Assembly (NCBI GenBank): GCA_015654635.1
Contig: JAATGP010000020.1
Location: forward strand, 93,338-157,337
Reading direction: 5' to 3'
DNA: 64,000 nucleotides
Origin: Alphaproteobacteria bacterium
Lineage (GTDB): Bacteria; Pseudomonadota; Alphaproteobacteria; Micropepsales; Micropepsaceae
Shown here piece after piece: positions 1 through 7,996 of the stretch. The translations under genes were made by a program, and so were the position numbers. Position 1 is the first letter of the stretch. Every line of letters starts with the position of its first letter. The notes beneath the pieces were generated by a model. The model was not told the origin of the DNA, ran no database searches, and was given only the letters and a program-made list of their open reading frames with translations.

Positions 1-353
1 GCCTTGCGGGTTTCGATGTGAGCGTCGGCGAACGCGACCAGCTCCGACACCGAATCCACAGCCAGAGCGACAGGGCTGATGCCCTGCATCACAATCGCCC
101 GACCAGTTTCGGAATGACTGACCTCTTTTTGACCGAGCAGGCTGCGGCCGCTCGCGACAGGCAGGATGGCCCCGCGAAGGTTGGCCAAGCCCATCAAAGC
201 TTTCGGCGATTGCGGCAGGCGCGCGACGGTGGGAATACGGATCACTTCCGCCACGTCGTCTGCCGAAAGAGCATAGAGCCTGTCGTCGAGCCGGAAGGTC
301 AGGAAATGACGCGTCGGACCGGTTTGAACATCCTTGATGGCCGCTTCAGCCAT
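1..353 (-). CDS. cheW: CheW-like chemotaxis coupling protein (3' end outside window)
   Basis: The readable 117 residues start MAEAAIKDVQTG and continue with FLTFRLDDRLYALSADDVAEVIR, LMGLANLRGAILPV and a terminal VDSVSELV segment. This is the usual CheW-domain order: an SH3-like barrel that joins receptors to CheA. The C-terminal end lies beyond base 1, so a CheA or CheV fusion cannot be excluded. The ATG sits 3 bp after the stop of the MCP gene, so the two are almost certainly co-transcribed and their products likely interact. The family is clear; which chemosensory array it serves is unknown. Confidence 0.85.
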   Translation of the reverse strand, partial: MAEAAIKDVQTGPTRHFLTFRLDDRLYALSADDVAEVIRIPTVARLPQSPKALMGLANLRGAILPVASGRSLLGQKEVSHSETGRAIVMQGISPVALAVDSVSELVAFADAHIETRK

Positions 354-356
354 GGC

Positions 357-2264
357 CTATTTGAGCTCCAGCGACAGCGCCGCGATCTCTTCGATAGACG
401 CGGCCAAATCCTCTGCCGTTCGCGCCTGCTGCGCGGAGGCGGTTGAGGCTTGTGCGGAGGCCGAATTGGCCTCTTCGGCTGCGGCCGCAATTTGCCGTGC
501 GCCGGTGGCCGTCTCCTCGACCGCAGCAAGGATCGCTTCCGCACCTCGCATGATGTCCGTGTTGGCAATTGCGAGACCGGCGATATCGCTTTCGAGACGT
601 TCCAGCGCGGTGGAAACGGCGGCGTTGTTTTGTACCTCCATTTCGTTGGAGACGATCACTTGCTCAAGGTCACGGCGCAAAACCGTAATTTGATCCAGGA
701 TGCCGCGCACCGTGTCCTTGATCCGATCGACATTGGCCGAGGTATCACGGGCCAAACTGCGAATATCACCGGAGACCAAAGCAAAGCCGCGACCGGCCTC
801 ACCGGCACGTGCGGCTTCGACCGAGCCGCTGACGGCCAGCATAGTGGTTTGAACGGCCACCAAGGCAATCGTATCCACAATCTTTTCGATATTACGGCCG
901 ATCGTTTCAAGCCGGATGATGGCCTCAATGTGGGATTTGGTGGCAGTGAGCGATGCACTGACGCCGTTGACCAGTTGGCCGACCGACTGCCTGCCGAGGC
1001 GCAACGCCTTTTCCAGTTCGGTTGTCATTTCGGCGGCCTGGCGGGCATTGTCCTTGGCAACACCGGCGCTCCTTTCGATCTGTCCTATGGCAGCCGAGGT
1101 TTGCTGGGTTGCCGCCGCCTGCTGCTGCGAGCCCTTGTTGATCTGGCTGATCGCAGCCATGATTTGGCCTGCTGCGCCTGAAATTTCCTGGATCGTGGCA
1201 GAGAGTTCTTCCGCGCTGGCGCTGATCTCCTCGGTGGCCGATGAGCTTGCCTTGCTGGCGCGAAGCTTTTCGGTCTGCACGGCAAGGGCCTGCGCAGCCG
1301 TCTGGGACTGCTCCAGCGCTTGCGCTTGCTGCTGAATCGCCGTTTGTGCCTCGGTCGCCGCAGCAGATTGCTCCTCTGCGGCGCTGGCTATCAGTTCGGC
1401 ACCACGTTGCGCTTCGGTCGCGGCACGCTCGGCCTGACTGGCGGTATCCAAAATGGCTTCACTGCCTGTGGCGATCGCCATCATATCGTCGCGCCGGGAC
1501 TCCAGTTCCTTCGCCAGCGCCACACCACTGCGGGATGCTTGTAGGGCTTCGTCCGCGGCATCCTTCACTGCGAGCGCAATATCGTGCACTTCGTCTTGAA
1601 TGGCCCCGGTATGGCGTTCAATGGTCAGCGCACTTTTCTCCGAGGTTTCGGCCAGAGCGCGCACCTCTTCGGCAACAACGGCAAAGCCCCGGCCGTGGTC
1701 ACCGGCGCGCGCCGCTTCGATGGCAGCGTTTAAGGCGAGAAGGTTGGTCTGGTCTGAAATGCCACTCACAATCTTGGTAATGTTGGTAATTTCCGTCGCC
1801 CGCCGCTCCAGCTCGGCGATCACCGCGACCGAGCCCGCCTGGCGGTCAGCGTTGCGCTCGATAGCGCGGACAGAATTCGTAATGAGAAGCGCTGTTTCGG
1901 CCAACACCAGCTGGACAGCTTCGGTTTGCCGCCGGGTGTCACCCGCCCGTTCCCGCGCGCCTGCCAGATTGGCGATAATACGTTTAATGGCCTCTAGTTG
2001 TTCTTGCGACGCGCCTGCAGCTTCTTCTGCGCCACTGGCGATTTGTTCCATCGACCGACGTAATTCTTCTGCGGCGGCAGAGGACTGGGTGATCCCGCTG
2101 GCCAGCTCTTCGGCGGCTGCGGCGACTCGCTCGGTAATGCCGGCCTTGCCGGGTGCCGGACGGTTTCGCAGGGGCGGCTTGGCCGCCAAAGGAGCTATTG
2201 TGGGCGGCACCGCCGCAGCCTTCTTGCCTGCGGCAATCTTCGTGGTTTTGACCAGGGCCATCAT
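357..2264 (-). CDS. Soluble methyl-accepting chemotaxis protein with two signalling tips
   Basis: Chemoreceptor signalling protein of about 635 residues with no signal peptide and no membrane segment, so it is probably cytoplasmic. It is almost entirely Ala/Glu/Gln-rich heptad coiled coil. A canonical MCP hairpin tip lies near residues 170-204 ([19 protein letters not shown], then [12 protein letters not shown]). A second, diverged tip lies near 467-504 ([18 protein letters not shown], then [12 protein letters not shown]). I chose the ATG at 2264 (MMALVKTTK) because a promoter-like sequence lies just upstream. The frame stays open to a GTG at 2372, which overlaps the preceding small ORF as GTGA, so a longer form is possible. 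CheW follows directly. Confidence 0.85.
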   Translation of the reverse strand: MMALVKTTKIAAGKKAAAVPPTIAPLAAKPPLRNRPAPGKAGITERVAAAAEELASGITQSSAAAEELRRSMEQIASGAEEAAGASQEQLEAIKRIIANLAGARERAGDTRRQTEAVQLVLAETALLITNSVRAIERNADRQAGSVAVIAELERRATEITNITKIVSGISDQTNLLALNAAIEAARAGDHGRGFAVVAEEVRALAETSEKSALTIERHTGAIQDEVHDIALAVKDAADEALQASRSGVALAKELESRRDDMMAIATGSEAILDTASQAERAATEAQRGAELIASAAEEQSAAATEAQTAIQQQAQALEQSQTAAQALAVQTEKLRASKASSSATEEISASAEELSATIQEISGAAGQIMAAISQINKGSQQQAAATQQTSAAIGQIERSAGVAKDNARQAAEMTTELEKALRLGRQSVGQLVNGVSASLTATKSHIEAIIRLETIGRNIEKIVDTIALVAVQTTMLAVSGSVEAARAGEAGRGFALVSGDIRSLARDTSANVDRIKDTVRGILDQITVLRRDLEQVIVSNEMEVQNNAAVSTALERLESDIAGLAIANTDIMRGAEAILAAVEETATGARQIAAAAEEANSASAQASTASAQQARTAEDLAASIEEIAALSLELK

Positions 2265-2310
2265 GCTCTCTGTGGAAATATCGTATGTGATCGCAGGCGG
2301 ATAAGACACG

Positions 2311-2338
2311 ATTATAGCGCCGTCTGTCACCGTTTTAA
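2311..2338 (-). promoter_or_regulatory. Candidate sigma-70 type promoter for the MCP-cheW pair
   Basis: On the minus strand a perfect TATAAT (2316-2311) lies 16 bp downstream of a TTAAAA that could act as a weak -35 element (2338-2333). It is about 47 bp upstream of the ATG chosen for the receptor gene. It was found by eye; no transcription start is known. Confidence 0.4.
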
Positions 2339-2368
2339 TAGGACTTACGGGCCCGCGCGACGGCGCCG

Positions 2369-2629
2369 TCACTCAGTGGGGGAGGCGGTCGGCACTGCGG
2401 CGTGCGGCGACGATGCCTGCTTGGAGTCGCGGCCCTGCAGCAGCGTGCCGATGGCGTCGGAGAGATTGCCCAGAAGTCTCCGCACAGGCGAGTGGCGGAG
2501 CCACCCAGAAAGATCGTCACAATCCGTTCTTCTTAAGTTGGCGATGAGGTAGAGGCTGTCCTCCACCACGCGCGGGCGTGGCATCACGAAGGTCTGTGCG
2601 TCCGAGTGTTTGGTCGCCAAATCGGTCAT
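2369..2629 (-). CDS. Possible small hypothetical protein (86 aa)
   Basis: Open frame of 86 codons starting [12 protein letters not shown] and ending AVPTASPTE. The middle part ([31 protein letters not shown], read in pieces) looks helical and protein-like; the ends are low complexity. I recognise no family. It lies upstream of the receptor gene on the same strand and its stop overlaps a possible GTG start of that gene. Several other frames are also open here, so the coding call is weak. Confidence 0.3.
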   Translation of the reverse strand: MTDLATKHSDAQTFVMPRPRVVEDSLYLIANLRRTDCDDLSGWLRHSPVRRLLGNLSDAIGTLLQGRDSKQASSPHAAVPTASPTE

Positions 2630-2816
2630 GGGCGAGCCTGCCGTGGGCCGTCGAATCCAAATGTTCCGGGCACGAAAGCACTGGTTTCAAATTTGTTGTA
2701 TCTGAAAACAAATGCAACGGGACTATTTTCCAGAATGGAGATTTTCTGTCATCAGTTCACAGCCTAGCGGTTTCTTCTCGGGATGCTGTTCCGCAATTCT
2801 TGCGCCTGGGAAATGC

Positions 2817-2859
2817 GAGCCGCCGTACCCGAGGGGGGCTGGGGTACGGCGGCTCTTTT
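2817..2859 (+). terminator. Strong stem-loop with T tract (orphan intrinsic terminator)
   Basis: GAGCCGCCGTACCC (2817-2830) pairs perfectly with GGGTACGGCGGCTC (2842-2855) across an 11-base loop and is followed by TTTT (2856-2859). On the plus strand this is a textbook intrinsic terminator, yet no plus-strand gene lies upstream in the window. It may end a small RNA. Confidence 0.65.
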
Positions 2860-2910
2860 CGGCGTGATCGACCTGCTTGCTCGGACGAAGCTTGCATATC
2901 GGTCGCCAGA

Positions 2911-2930
2911 ATATTGGCTTGGGCCAATAT
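2911..2930. repeat. Inverted repeat ATATTGGC-N4-GCCAATAT
   Basis: Perfect 8-bp arms (2911-2918 and 2923-2930) around a 4-base centre in an AT-rich intergenic stretch. The symmetry and size fit a dimeric repressor operator, but no dedicated regulator gene is adjacent. Confidence 0.4.
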
Positions 2931-3170
2931 CAATATATTAGACAACAATTCCGACGCGGAACAGTTTCGGAATCTACTCAATTGTAGCCGAAAGCGCATG
3001 CGTGGACGCCAAGCTAAACAGGTGCGCTGCAACCCAAACGCAACAACAGCGCAAGCGCTTGAGTATAATCCGACGCTGCTGGGCGCCGCGCGCAGGCCCT
3101 ATGTATCTACGTAAGAGCTTTGCTTCTGCGCGGCGGCGCCGGTTCCCCGCCTGAGTGAGAATTGTTCAGG

Positions 3171-3500
3171 ATGTGCACTGTGAATGTGGCCCCCACTTTT
3201 CGCGACGAGCCGGATACCATTATTGCTCCCCTCTACGGCGCCATTGCGTGCGTCAAGGATTGGGGACGGTGTGGCGTTATTTTAGGCGCAAATTTCGGCA
3301 TTATTCTCGGCGCCGTTTTTATCGCGATACCATTCTCGGCAGAAATCCCCCGCGTCGGTCTTTTTGGAACGCTGTTGGTCGGCGCAATTGCCTGCGCGCT
3401 CATGGCCGGCGCATTTGCGGGCGTGGCTGCCGCGCTCTATAGCAAGGCCAGTATTCCAGCCTTCGTCCGCGTTCGCACGGGTCACCACGGCACCCCGTGA
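3171..3500 (+). CDS. Small hypothetical membrane protein
   Basis: About 109 residues with two long hydrophobic segments, GVILGANFGIILGAVFIAI and GTLLVGAIACALMAGAFAGV, separated by a short polar turn, then a short basic tail. It is probably an inner-membrane hairpin protein. I recognise no family. The start is uncertain: ATG at 3171, or TTG at 3162. It lies 34 bp upstream of the CsbD-like gene on the same strand and could be a stress-type partner of it; that link is inference from position only. Confidence 0.5.
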   Translation: MCTVNVAPTFRDEPDTIIAPLYGAIACVKDWGRCGVILGANFGIILGAVFIAIPFSAEIPRVGLFGTLLVGAIACALMAGAFAGVAAALYSKASIPAFVRVRTGHHGTP

Positions 3501-3534
3501 GTAGCTGCTTTCAGATTTTTCAAGGGAGATTGGC

Positions 3535-3735
3535 ATGAATTGGGACCAAATCGAAGGCAGTTGGAAAGAGCAAAAAGGCAAGCTCATGACGACTTGGGGC
3601 AAGTTGACGAACGACGATATTGAATCCATTGCGGGTAAGCGCACGACGCTGCTGGGTCTGCTGCAGTCGCGCTACGGCCGTGGCAGGGAAGAGGCCGAAC
3701 AAGAAATCGATCTTTGGGCCGCAAAAATACGATAA
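3535..3735 (+). CDS. CsbD family protein
   Basis: A 66-residue protein starting MNWDQIEGSWKEQKGKLM. The opening W-x-Q-x-E-G-x-W-K-x-x-K-G-K pattern is the hallmark of small CsbD-like proteins. It is mostly charged and helical. Family members are often induced by general stress and their biochemical role is not settled. The ATG is preceded by AAGGGAGA, a good ribosome binding site. The C-terminal part (GLLQSRYGRGREEAEQEIDLW) matches the relatives in which a second helix pair follows. Confidence 0.8.
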   Translation: MNWDQIEGSWKEQKGKLMTTWGKLTNDDIESIAGKRTTLLGLLQSRYGRGREEAEQEIDLWAAKIR

Positions 3736-3950
3736 TCGCAGCGTGTGGCGTGGGTCCCCGAAACGGGTCCCGTGCGGCGCATGCCGGTTTTCACCTTCCT
3801 CGGAATGCCGTAAAATGGATAGGGTTATTAGGCCAAGCGGCGAGGCACGTTTTGGCTCTAGCCGCTGGCTTCGCCGTCCTTTACCCTTAAAGTCATGTGG
3901 GACAGGTTCGCGGTGAATGCCGCTATTGGCCAAGCGCAATGTTGGTGCGA

Positions 3951-5423
3951 ATGCCGTTGACGGAGCAGCCCTTTGGCTTTGACAACAGCTATGCACGGTT
4001 GCCGCCGCGCTTCTTTGCGTGCCAAGCGCCGACCCCCGTCTCGGACCCCACGCTGATCAAACTGAACGAAGCGCTGGCGCATGATCTGGGGCTTGATCCG
4101 CAGACGCTGTTCTCGCGCGGCGCCGACTATTTTTCGGGCAACGTGCTGCCAAGCGGCAGTGAACCCATTGCAATGGCCTATGCGGGCCACCAGTTCGGGC
4201 AATTTGTTCCGCGGCTGGGCGATGGCCGCGCGGTTCTGCTCGGCGAAGTCATCGATTGCTTTGGTGCTCGCCGTGATATTCAGCTGAAGGGAGCGGGCCG
4301 CACGCCCTTTTCGCGCAGCGGCGACGGACGCGCGGCGTTGGGCCCGGTCTTGCGCGAATATATTGTAAGCGAGGCGATGACCGCCTTGGGTATTCCCAGC
4401 ACGCGCGCGCTCGCGGTTGTGGCGACAGGCGAAGCGGTTGTGCGGGAAACGCTTTTACCCGGTGCGATACTAACCCGCGTCGCAGCCAGCCATATCCGCA
4501 TCGGGACGTTTCAATATTTTGCGTCGCGCGGTGACGAGGAGGCGGTGCGGAGGCTCGCCGATTATGTCCTGGCGCGGCACTATCCGGGCGCGGCTGAGAC
4601 CACTAACCCCTATCGGGCGCTGCTCGAAGGCGTCGCCGTGCGCCAAGCGACTCTGATTGCGCGCTGGCTGCTGGTGGGCTTCATCCACGGCGTCATGAAC
4701 ACGGACAATATGGCGATTTCAGGCGAGACGATTGATTACGGGCCTTGCGCGTTTCTGGATCGCTATGATCCGGCCAAGGCTTTTAGCGCCATCGATCGGC
4801 AGGGCCGCTACGCCTATGGCATGCAGCCGCGCATGGCCCAATGGAATCTGGCGCGCTTTGCCGAGACGTTGTTGCCGCTGTTGGCCACTGGCACGCAGGA
4901 CGCCGTGACCATCGCCCAAGACGCGCTCGGCGGTTTTACCGTTGCCTTTGAGGCCGCTTACGAAGAGGGCCTGAATGCCAAACTCGGCCTTTGCCAGAGG
5001 CGAGAGGGCGACCGCGCTTTGGCACAGGATCTTTTGGCGCGCATGGCGGCGAATGGCGCCGACTTTACCCTGACTTTCCGCGGGCTGAGTGATGACATTG
5101 AGGAACTGCGCTCGGTGCGGACGTTGTTTGCCGATCCGGCGGCATTTGACGAATGGTCTTTGCGCTGGCGGCTGCGGCTTGCCGAGGAGGACCGCGATGT
5201 CGAGACCACGGCAGCAGCTATGCGGGCGGCCAATCCCATTTTCATCCCCCGCAATCATCGTGTCGAAGAGGTGATCGCCGCAGCCCTGAACCGCGATTTC
5301 AAACCGTTCGAGATCCTCACGGCCGTCCTTAGTCACCCCTTTGAGGCGCAACCCGGATTTGCGCATTACGCCGATGCGCCACAGCCCGAGCAAGTCGTGG
5401 AACAGACATTTTGCGGGACTTGA
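3951..5423 (+). CDS. selO: Protein adenylyltransferase SelO (YdiU/UPF0061)
   Basis: Pseudokinase-fold enzyme of the SelO family, which transfers AMP from ATP to protein hydroxyl side chains, known in bacteria as a redox-stress function. It is about 490 residues, the usual length. Visible family blocks are FGFDNSYARLP at the start, AYAGHQFGQFVPRLGDGRA, IQLKGAGRTPFSRSGDGRA, LREYIVSEAMTALGIP, and the metal and active-site region GVMNTDNMAI with IDYGPCAFLDRY. The C-terminal selenocysteine or cysteine of some homologues appears as EQTFCGT. The ATG at 3951 matches the family N-terminus; 3939 is an alternative. It converges with the next gene. Confidence 0.92.
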   Translation: MPLTEQPFGFDNSYARLPPRFFACQAPTPVSDPTLIKLNEALAHDLGLDPQTLFSRGADYFSGNVLPSGSEPIAMAYAGHQFGQFVPRLGDGRAVLLGEVIDCFGARRDIQLKGAGRTPFSRSGDGRAALGPVLREYIVSEAMTALGIPSTRALAVVATGEAVVRETLLPGAILTRVAASHIRIGTFQYFASRGDEEAVRRLADYVLARHYPGAAETTNPYRALLEGVAVRQATLIARWLLVGFIHGVMNTDNMAISGETIDYGPCAFLDRYDPAKAFSAIDRQGRYAYGMQPRMAQWNLARFAETLLPLLATGTQDAVTIAQDALGGFTVAFEAAYEEGLNAKLGLCQRREGDRALAQDLLARMAANGADFTLTFRGLSDDIEELRSVRTLFADPAAFDEWSLRWRLRLAEEDRDVETTAAAMRAANPIFIPRNHRVEEVIAAALNRDFKPFEILTAVLSHPFEAQPGFAHYADAPQPEQVVEQTFCGT

Positions 5424-5450
5424 GGCAGGACTCTTGCCGCCTGCCGCAGC

Positions 5451-6053
5451 TTACAACCGTGAGGAACCGAGACGACGGACTTCGCCGAGCCAGTGGCTAC
5501 GGTCTTCGGCGGATATCAGATCCATATTGCCGATCACGACCACCTTCGTTGTATGCAGGCCCGAGAAGGAACTCGCCCAAGCACCAACCGGAATGCCGCG
5601 GTTGGTACTGTAAACGAAGCTTGGAAAGCCAGCGGTCATGACGATATGGGCGTCTTTTTCTTCCAGCGGAACCCCAAGCGCGACGGCCTCGGCGTCCTGC
5701 CAGCGGGCAAATTCCTCAAGGATGAGTTTGAGGACAGGCGGCGCGCCGCCGAGCCACATCGGAAAGGCAATGAACAGCCGGTCGGCCAGCCATAGGCGCT
5801 CCAATACTTTGGCGCCATCATTTTGCAGCCAGGATTGATGCTCGCTCACAGCGCCCGGAAAACGGACGGCACCCATATCGAGGCGGCGTGTTTTGTGGCC
5901 GCTCGCCTGCGCTCCTTCGGTATAGGCCGCGCATAAGGCGGAGCAGAACCGTGCTGGTCCGGGATCGGGATGGCCGTTCACGATCAGCACGTGTTTCACC
6001 GGTAATGGCCGCGCCTGCCACAGGGATTGCAGCGATTGGAGGCCGCCGTACAT
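5451..6053 (-). CDS. Flavodoxin-fold NAD(P)H oxidoreductase
   Basis: A 200-residue protein with a flavodoxin-like fold: KHVLIVNGHPDPGPARFCSAL at the start (phosphate-binding region), FAFPMWLGGAPPVLKLILEEF in the middle, and MTAGFPSFVYSTN later. These are typical of small FMN or FAD quinone reductases of the KefF/MdaB/WrbA-like superfamily. The ATG overlaps the stop of the upstream PAS gene by one base (TGATG), suggesting translational coupling. A GTG at 5999, just before the first beta strand, is an alternative start. The natural substrate cannot be read from sequence. Confidence 0.75.
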   Translation of the reverse strand: MYGGLQSLQSLWQARPLPVKHVLIVNGHPDPGPARFCSALCAAYTEGAQASGHKTRRLDMGAVRFPGAVSEHQSWLQNDGAKVLERLWLADRLFIAFPMWLGGAPPVLKLILEEFARWQDAEAVALGVPLEEKDAHIVMTAGFPSFVYSTNRGIPVGAWASSFSGLHTTKVVVIGNMDLISAEDRSHWLGEVRRLGSSRL

Positions 6054-7075
6054 CACGCGGCCAACGTGTCGGATTTTGGGGTGGCTGTGAGGGATGATGG
6101 CGGCAGCGGAATGTTATCGACGAAAATCACCCGTGTCGTGCCATCGTCTAGCCGTGAGACCGCCAAAGATACTTTTTTGCCGTTGCCATGTAGCGAGCTA
6201 CTCCAGTCGTTCAACCGTTCCGGCTCGGGGACGGTGGCGGCGTAGGAGACGATATCCCAGATGGCGTCGTAGCCGTCCCTGGCGACGCAGTGGGCTGCAA
6301 TATCGGCCCAAAGCGGCTCGCCGCAGAGCGTGTCATCTCGTAAGGACCATAGTCGCGCAAAAGCACTGTTGTAGTGCTTGAGGCGGCCATCGGGTCCGAT
6401 GATGACTTCGCCATGGCACTGCGCAGCGGTCTCGTGGGTGTCACCGGCCACTTCTGCATCTGCCGGGTCGCAAGGGGGAGCTGTGGGAGCGGCAGCGGAT
6501 AGCACAGCAGCAGTCATGGGAGATGGCTTACGCAGCAGCACGTGACCGCTGAGACGGTCTTGCGCGCGCAAGAAAAGCGCGTTGCCACCGGCGACGCGTA
6601 GGCCGCGCACGAAAATTTGCTGTAGATGAGACGTGCGGACCGATAGGGAGAAGCCAGAGCCATGCTGCAACAGATCATTGATGGCAACAGCCAAAGGGGT
6701 GGCGTCGAGGCCCTTTAGGCACTCCTGCAACAGTGCGCTGCCGCCGCCGAAGCTCAGAGGATTGCGGGCTCTGGAGCGCAACACGACGATCATCTCGGGA
6801 AGGGAGTCCAGGATCGAATCCCGGAAGTGGCGTGCGAACTGAGCCCGGCGCAACACCGCCTGCACACGGCTGCGGTAGTTGGAGCGCCGCCAGCGCTCGA
6901 CGAGTGCCCAGGTCGAGCAGGCCAAGGCCAGCAACAATGAGGTCACGACGATGGTCGCCAAGCCAAACATACCCAAACGATGACTGGCCACGGCAAAGAA
7001 CTGCTCGGACAGTGCCATGCAAAACCGCGTTAGAGCGGAGAAGATGTCGCCGATGGTTGCGAGAACCGTATGCAT
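6053..7075 (-). CDS. Membrane-anchored PAS-domain protein without kinase domain
   Basis: A 340-residue protein. A transmembrane segment near residues 38-58 (LATIVVTSLLLALACSTWAL) is followed by a basic linker, a poorly conserved middle region, and a PAS-like sensor near 215-310 (GEVIIGPDGRLKHYNSAFARLW, read in pieces, then VSRLDDGTTRVIFVDNI). This resembles the sensor half of alphaproteobacterial histidine kinases, but no HisKA or ATPase domain follows; the gene ends after the PAS region. It overlaps the downstream oxidoreductase by one base. It may act as a signal-binding regulator or be the remnant of a kinase; I cannot decide between these. Confidence 0.65.
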   Translation of the reverse strand: MHTVLATIGDIFSALTRFCMALSEQFFAVASHRLGMFGLATIVVTSLLLALACSTWALVERWRRSNYRSRVQAVLRRAQFARHFRDSILDSLPEMIVVLRSRARNPLSFGGGSALLQECLKGLDATPLAVAINDLLQHGSGFSLSVRTSHLQQIFVRGLRVAGGNALFLRAQDRLSGHVLLRKPSPMTAAVLSAAAPTAPPCDPADAEVAGDTHETAAQCHGEVIIGPDGRLKHYNSAFARLWSLRDDTLCGEPLWADIAAHCVARDGYDAIWDIVSYAATVPEPERLNDWSSSLHGNGKKVSLAVSRLDDGTTRVIFVDNIPLPPSSLTATPKSDTLAA

Positions 7076-7140
7076 AACGAACCTGTTCTGCTAGATGCGT
7101 TAACCATACGATAATCTATCGTCATGGTTGTGTGGTAGGG

Positions 7141-7200
7141 CCGGAAACTACCCATCTGTTGCATGCGAGTACACCAAAGGGTGGTGTGGGTAGTTTCCGG
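7141..7200. repeat. Perfect 14-bp inverted repeat between divergent genes
   Basis: CCGGAAACTACCCA (7141-7154) and TGGGTAGTTTCCGG (7187-7200) are exact reverse complements separated by 32 bases. The spacer itself holds a small ACACC/GGTGT hairpin. It lies between the minus-strand PAS gene and the plus-strand CheB-like gene, so it may be a shared operator, a transcript structure, or the ends of a tiny mobile remnant. Confidence 0.6.
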
Positions 7201-7311
7201 AGCTGCATCGACACGCTCTGAGCGGGTAATGTCTCCCGGCGGTCGAATACAGCGTGCCGGATAGCGCTCTATAGCGGCTGTGGTTCGGCGCGGTGAAACG
7301 TAGGTGGTGAT

Positions 7312-7944
7312 TTGACAGACAAGAAGGACCGTGCAGCCCGGGGCTTTCCGGTGGTTTGTGTGGGTGGCTCGGCCGGTGGTCTGGACGCCTATCAAAGGCT
7401 GCTGCGGCATCTGCCGCCGGATATGGGTGTGGCGATCGTCATCGTCAATCACTTGCGGACGGTTGCCACCCATTTGGCCGATATTCTACCGGCATGCACC
7501 ACGATGCCGGTCGAACTGATAACCGAGAAGCTGCAGATTGAACCCAACCACGTCTTCATCATTCCCGCGCAGCGCGACTTGCACGTTGAAGATGGCGCGT
7601 TCCGCTTGGCGCCGATCTCTAAGCCCAGAGGCTGGCCCGATGTGATTACGGTGTTTCTACGCTCGCTCGCCCAGAATTGGGACGGCCGGGTCGTGGCCGT
7701 CATTGTCTCCGGTTATGATGGCGACGGCGCCGCCGCGCTGCGCGGCATTCGCGATGTCGGCGGCATCGTCATTGCGCAAAAACTGGAAACCGCCGCCATA
7801 CCCGATATGCCGGAGAGTGCGATCGAAAGCGGCTGCGTGAATTTTGTGCTGTCGCCCGAAGACATCGCGCGCAAAATTGTGGAGATCGCTAGCACGGATA
7901 GTCAGACGATAGGTCGCAGGCATCTTCCCCGACACATGGTGTGA
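7312..7944 (+). CDS. CheB-type protein-glutamate methylesterase without receiver domain
   Basis: A 210-residue protein formed only of the CheB catalytic domain. The catalytic triad can be read: Ser20 in VGGSAGGLDAY, His47 in IVNHL, and an Asp in SGYDGDGAAAL near 136-138. Such enzymes remove methyl or amide groups from chemoreceptor glutamates or glutamines. The usual N-terminal response-regulator domain is absent, so it is not controlled by phosphorylation in the standard way. The start codon appears to be TTG, with GGTGG upstream. It may act on the soluble receptor encoded 5 kb away; that is inference. Confidence 0.85.
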   Translation: MTDKKDRAARGFPVVCVGGSAGGLDAYQRLLRHLPPDMGVAIVIVNHLRTVATHLADILPACTTMPVELITEKLQIEPNHVFIIPAQRDLHVEDGAFRLAPISKPRGWPDVITVFLRSLAQNWDGRVVAVIVSGYDGDGAAALRGIRDVGGIVIAQKLETAAIPDMPESAIESGCVNFVLSPEDIARKIVEIASTDSQTIGRRHLPRHMV

Positions 7945-7996
7945 TGCGCCAGGTTGGGCAACGCCCCCCAGGCAAGTGCGCGCCAGAGAATCTGCT

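Larger units (their letters stand above)
2630..3170. other. 541-bp stretch with no convincing gene
   Basis: Overlapping frames on both strands are open here, but none gives protein-like sequence. The region holds a strong terminator-like hairpin (2817-2859) and a short inverted repeat (2911-2930), both listed separately. It is AT-richer than its surroundings around 2680-2760 and 2915-2960, which suits a regulatory or small-RNA region. Confidence 0.5.

Noticed and set aside
2578..3114. 178-codon plus-strand open frame in the gene-poor stretch
   Set aside because: The translation is low in hydrophobic core patterns, runs through the terminator hairpin and resembles no family; it is probably open by chance at this GC content.
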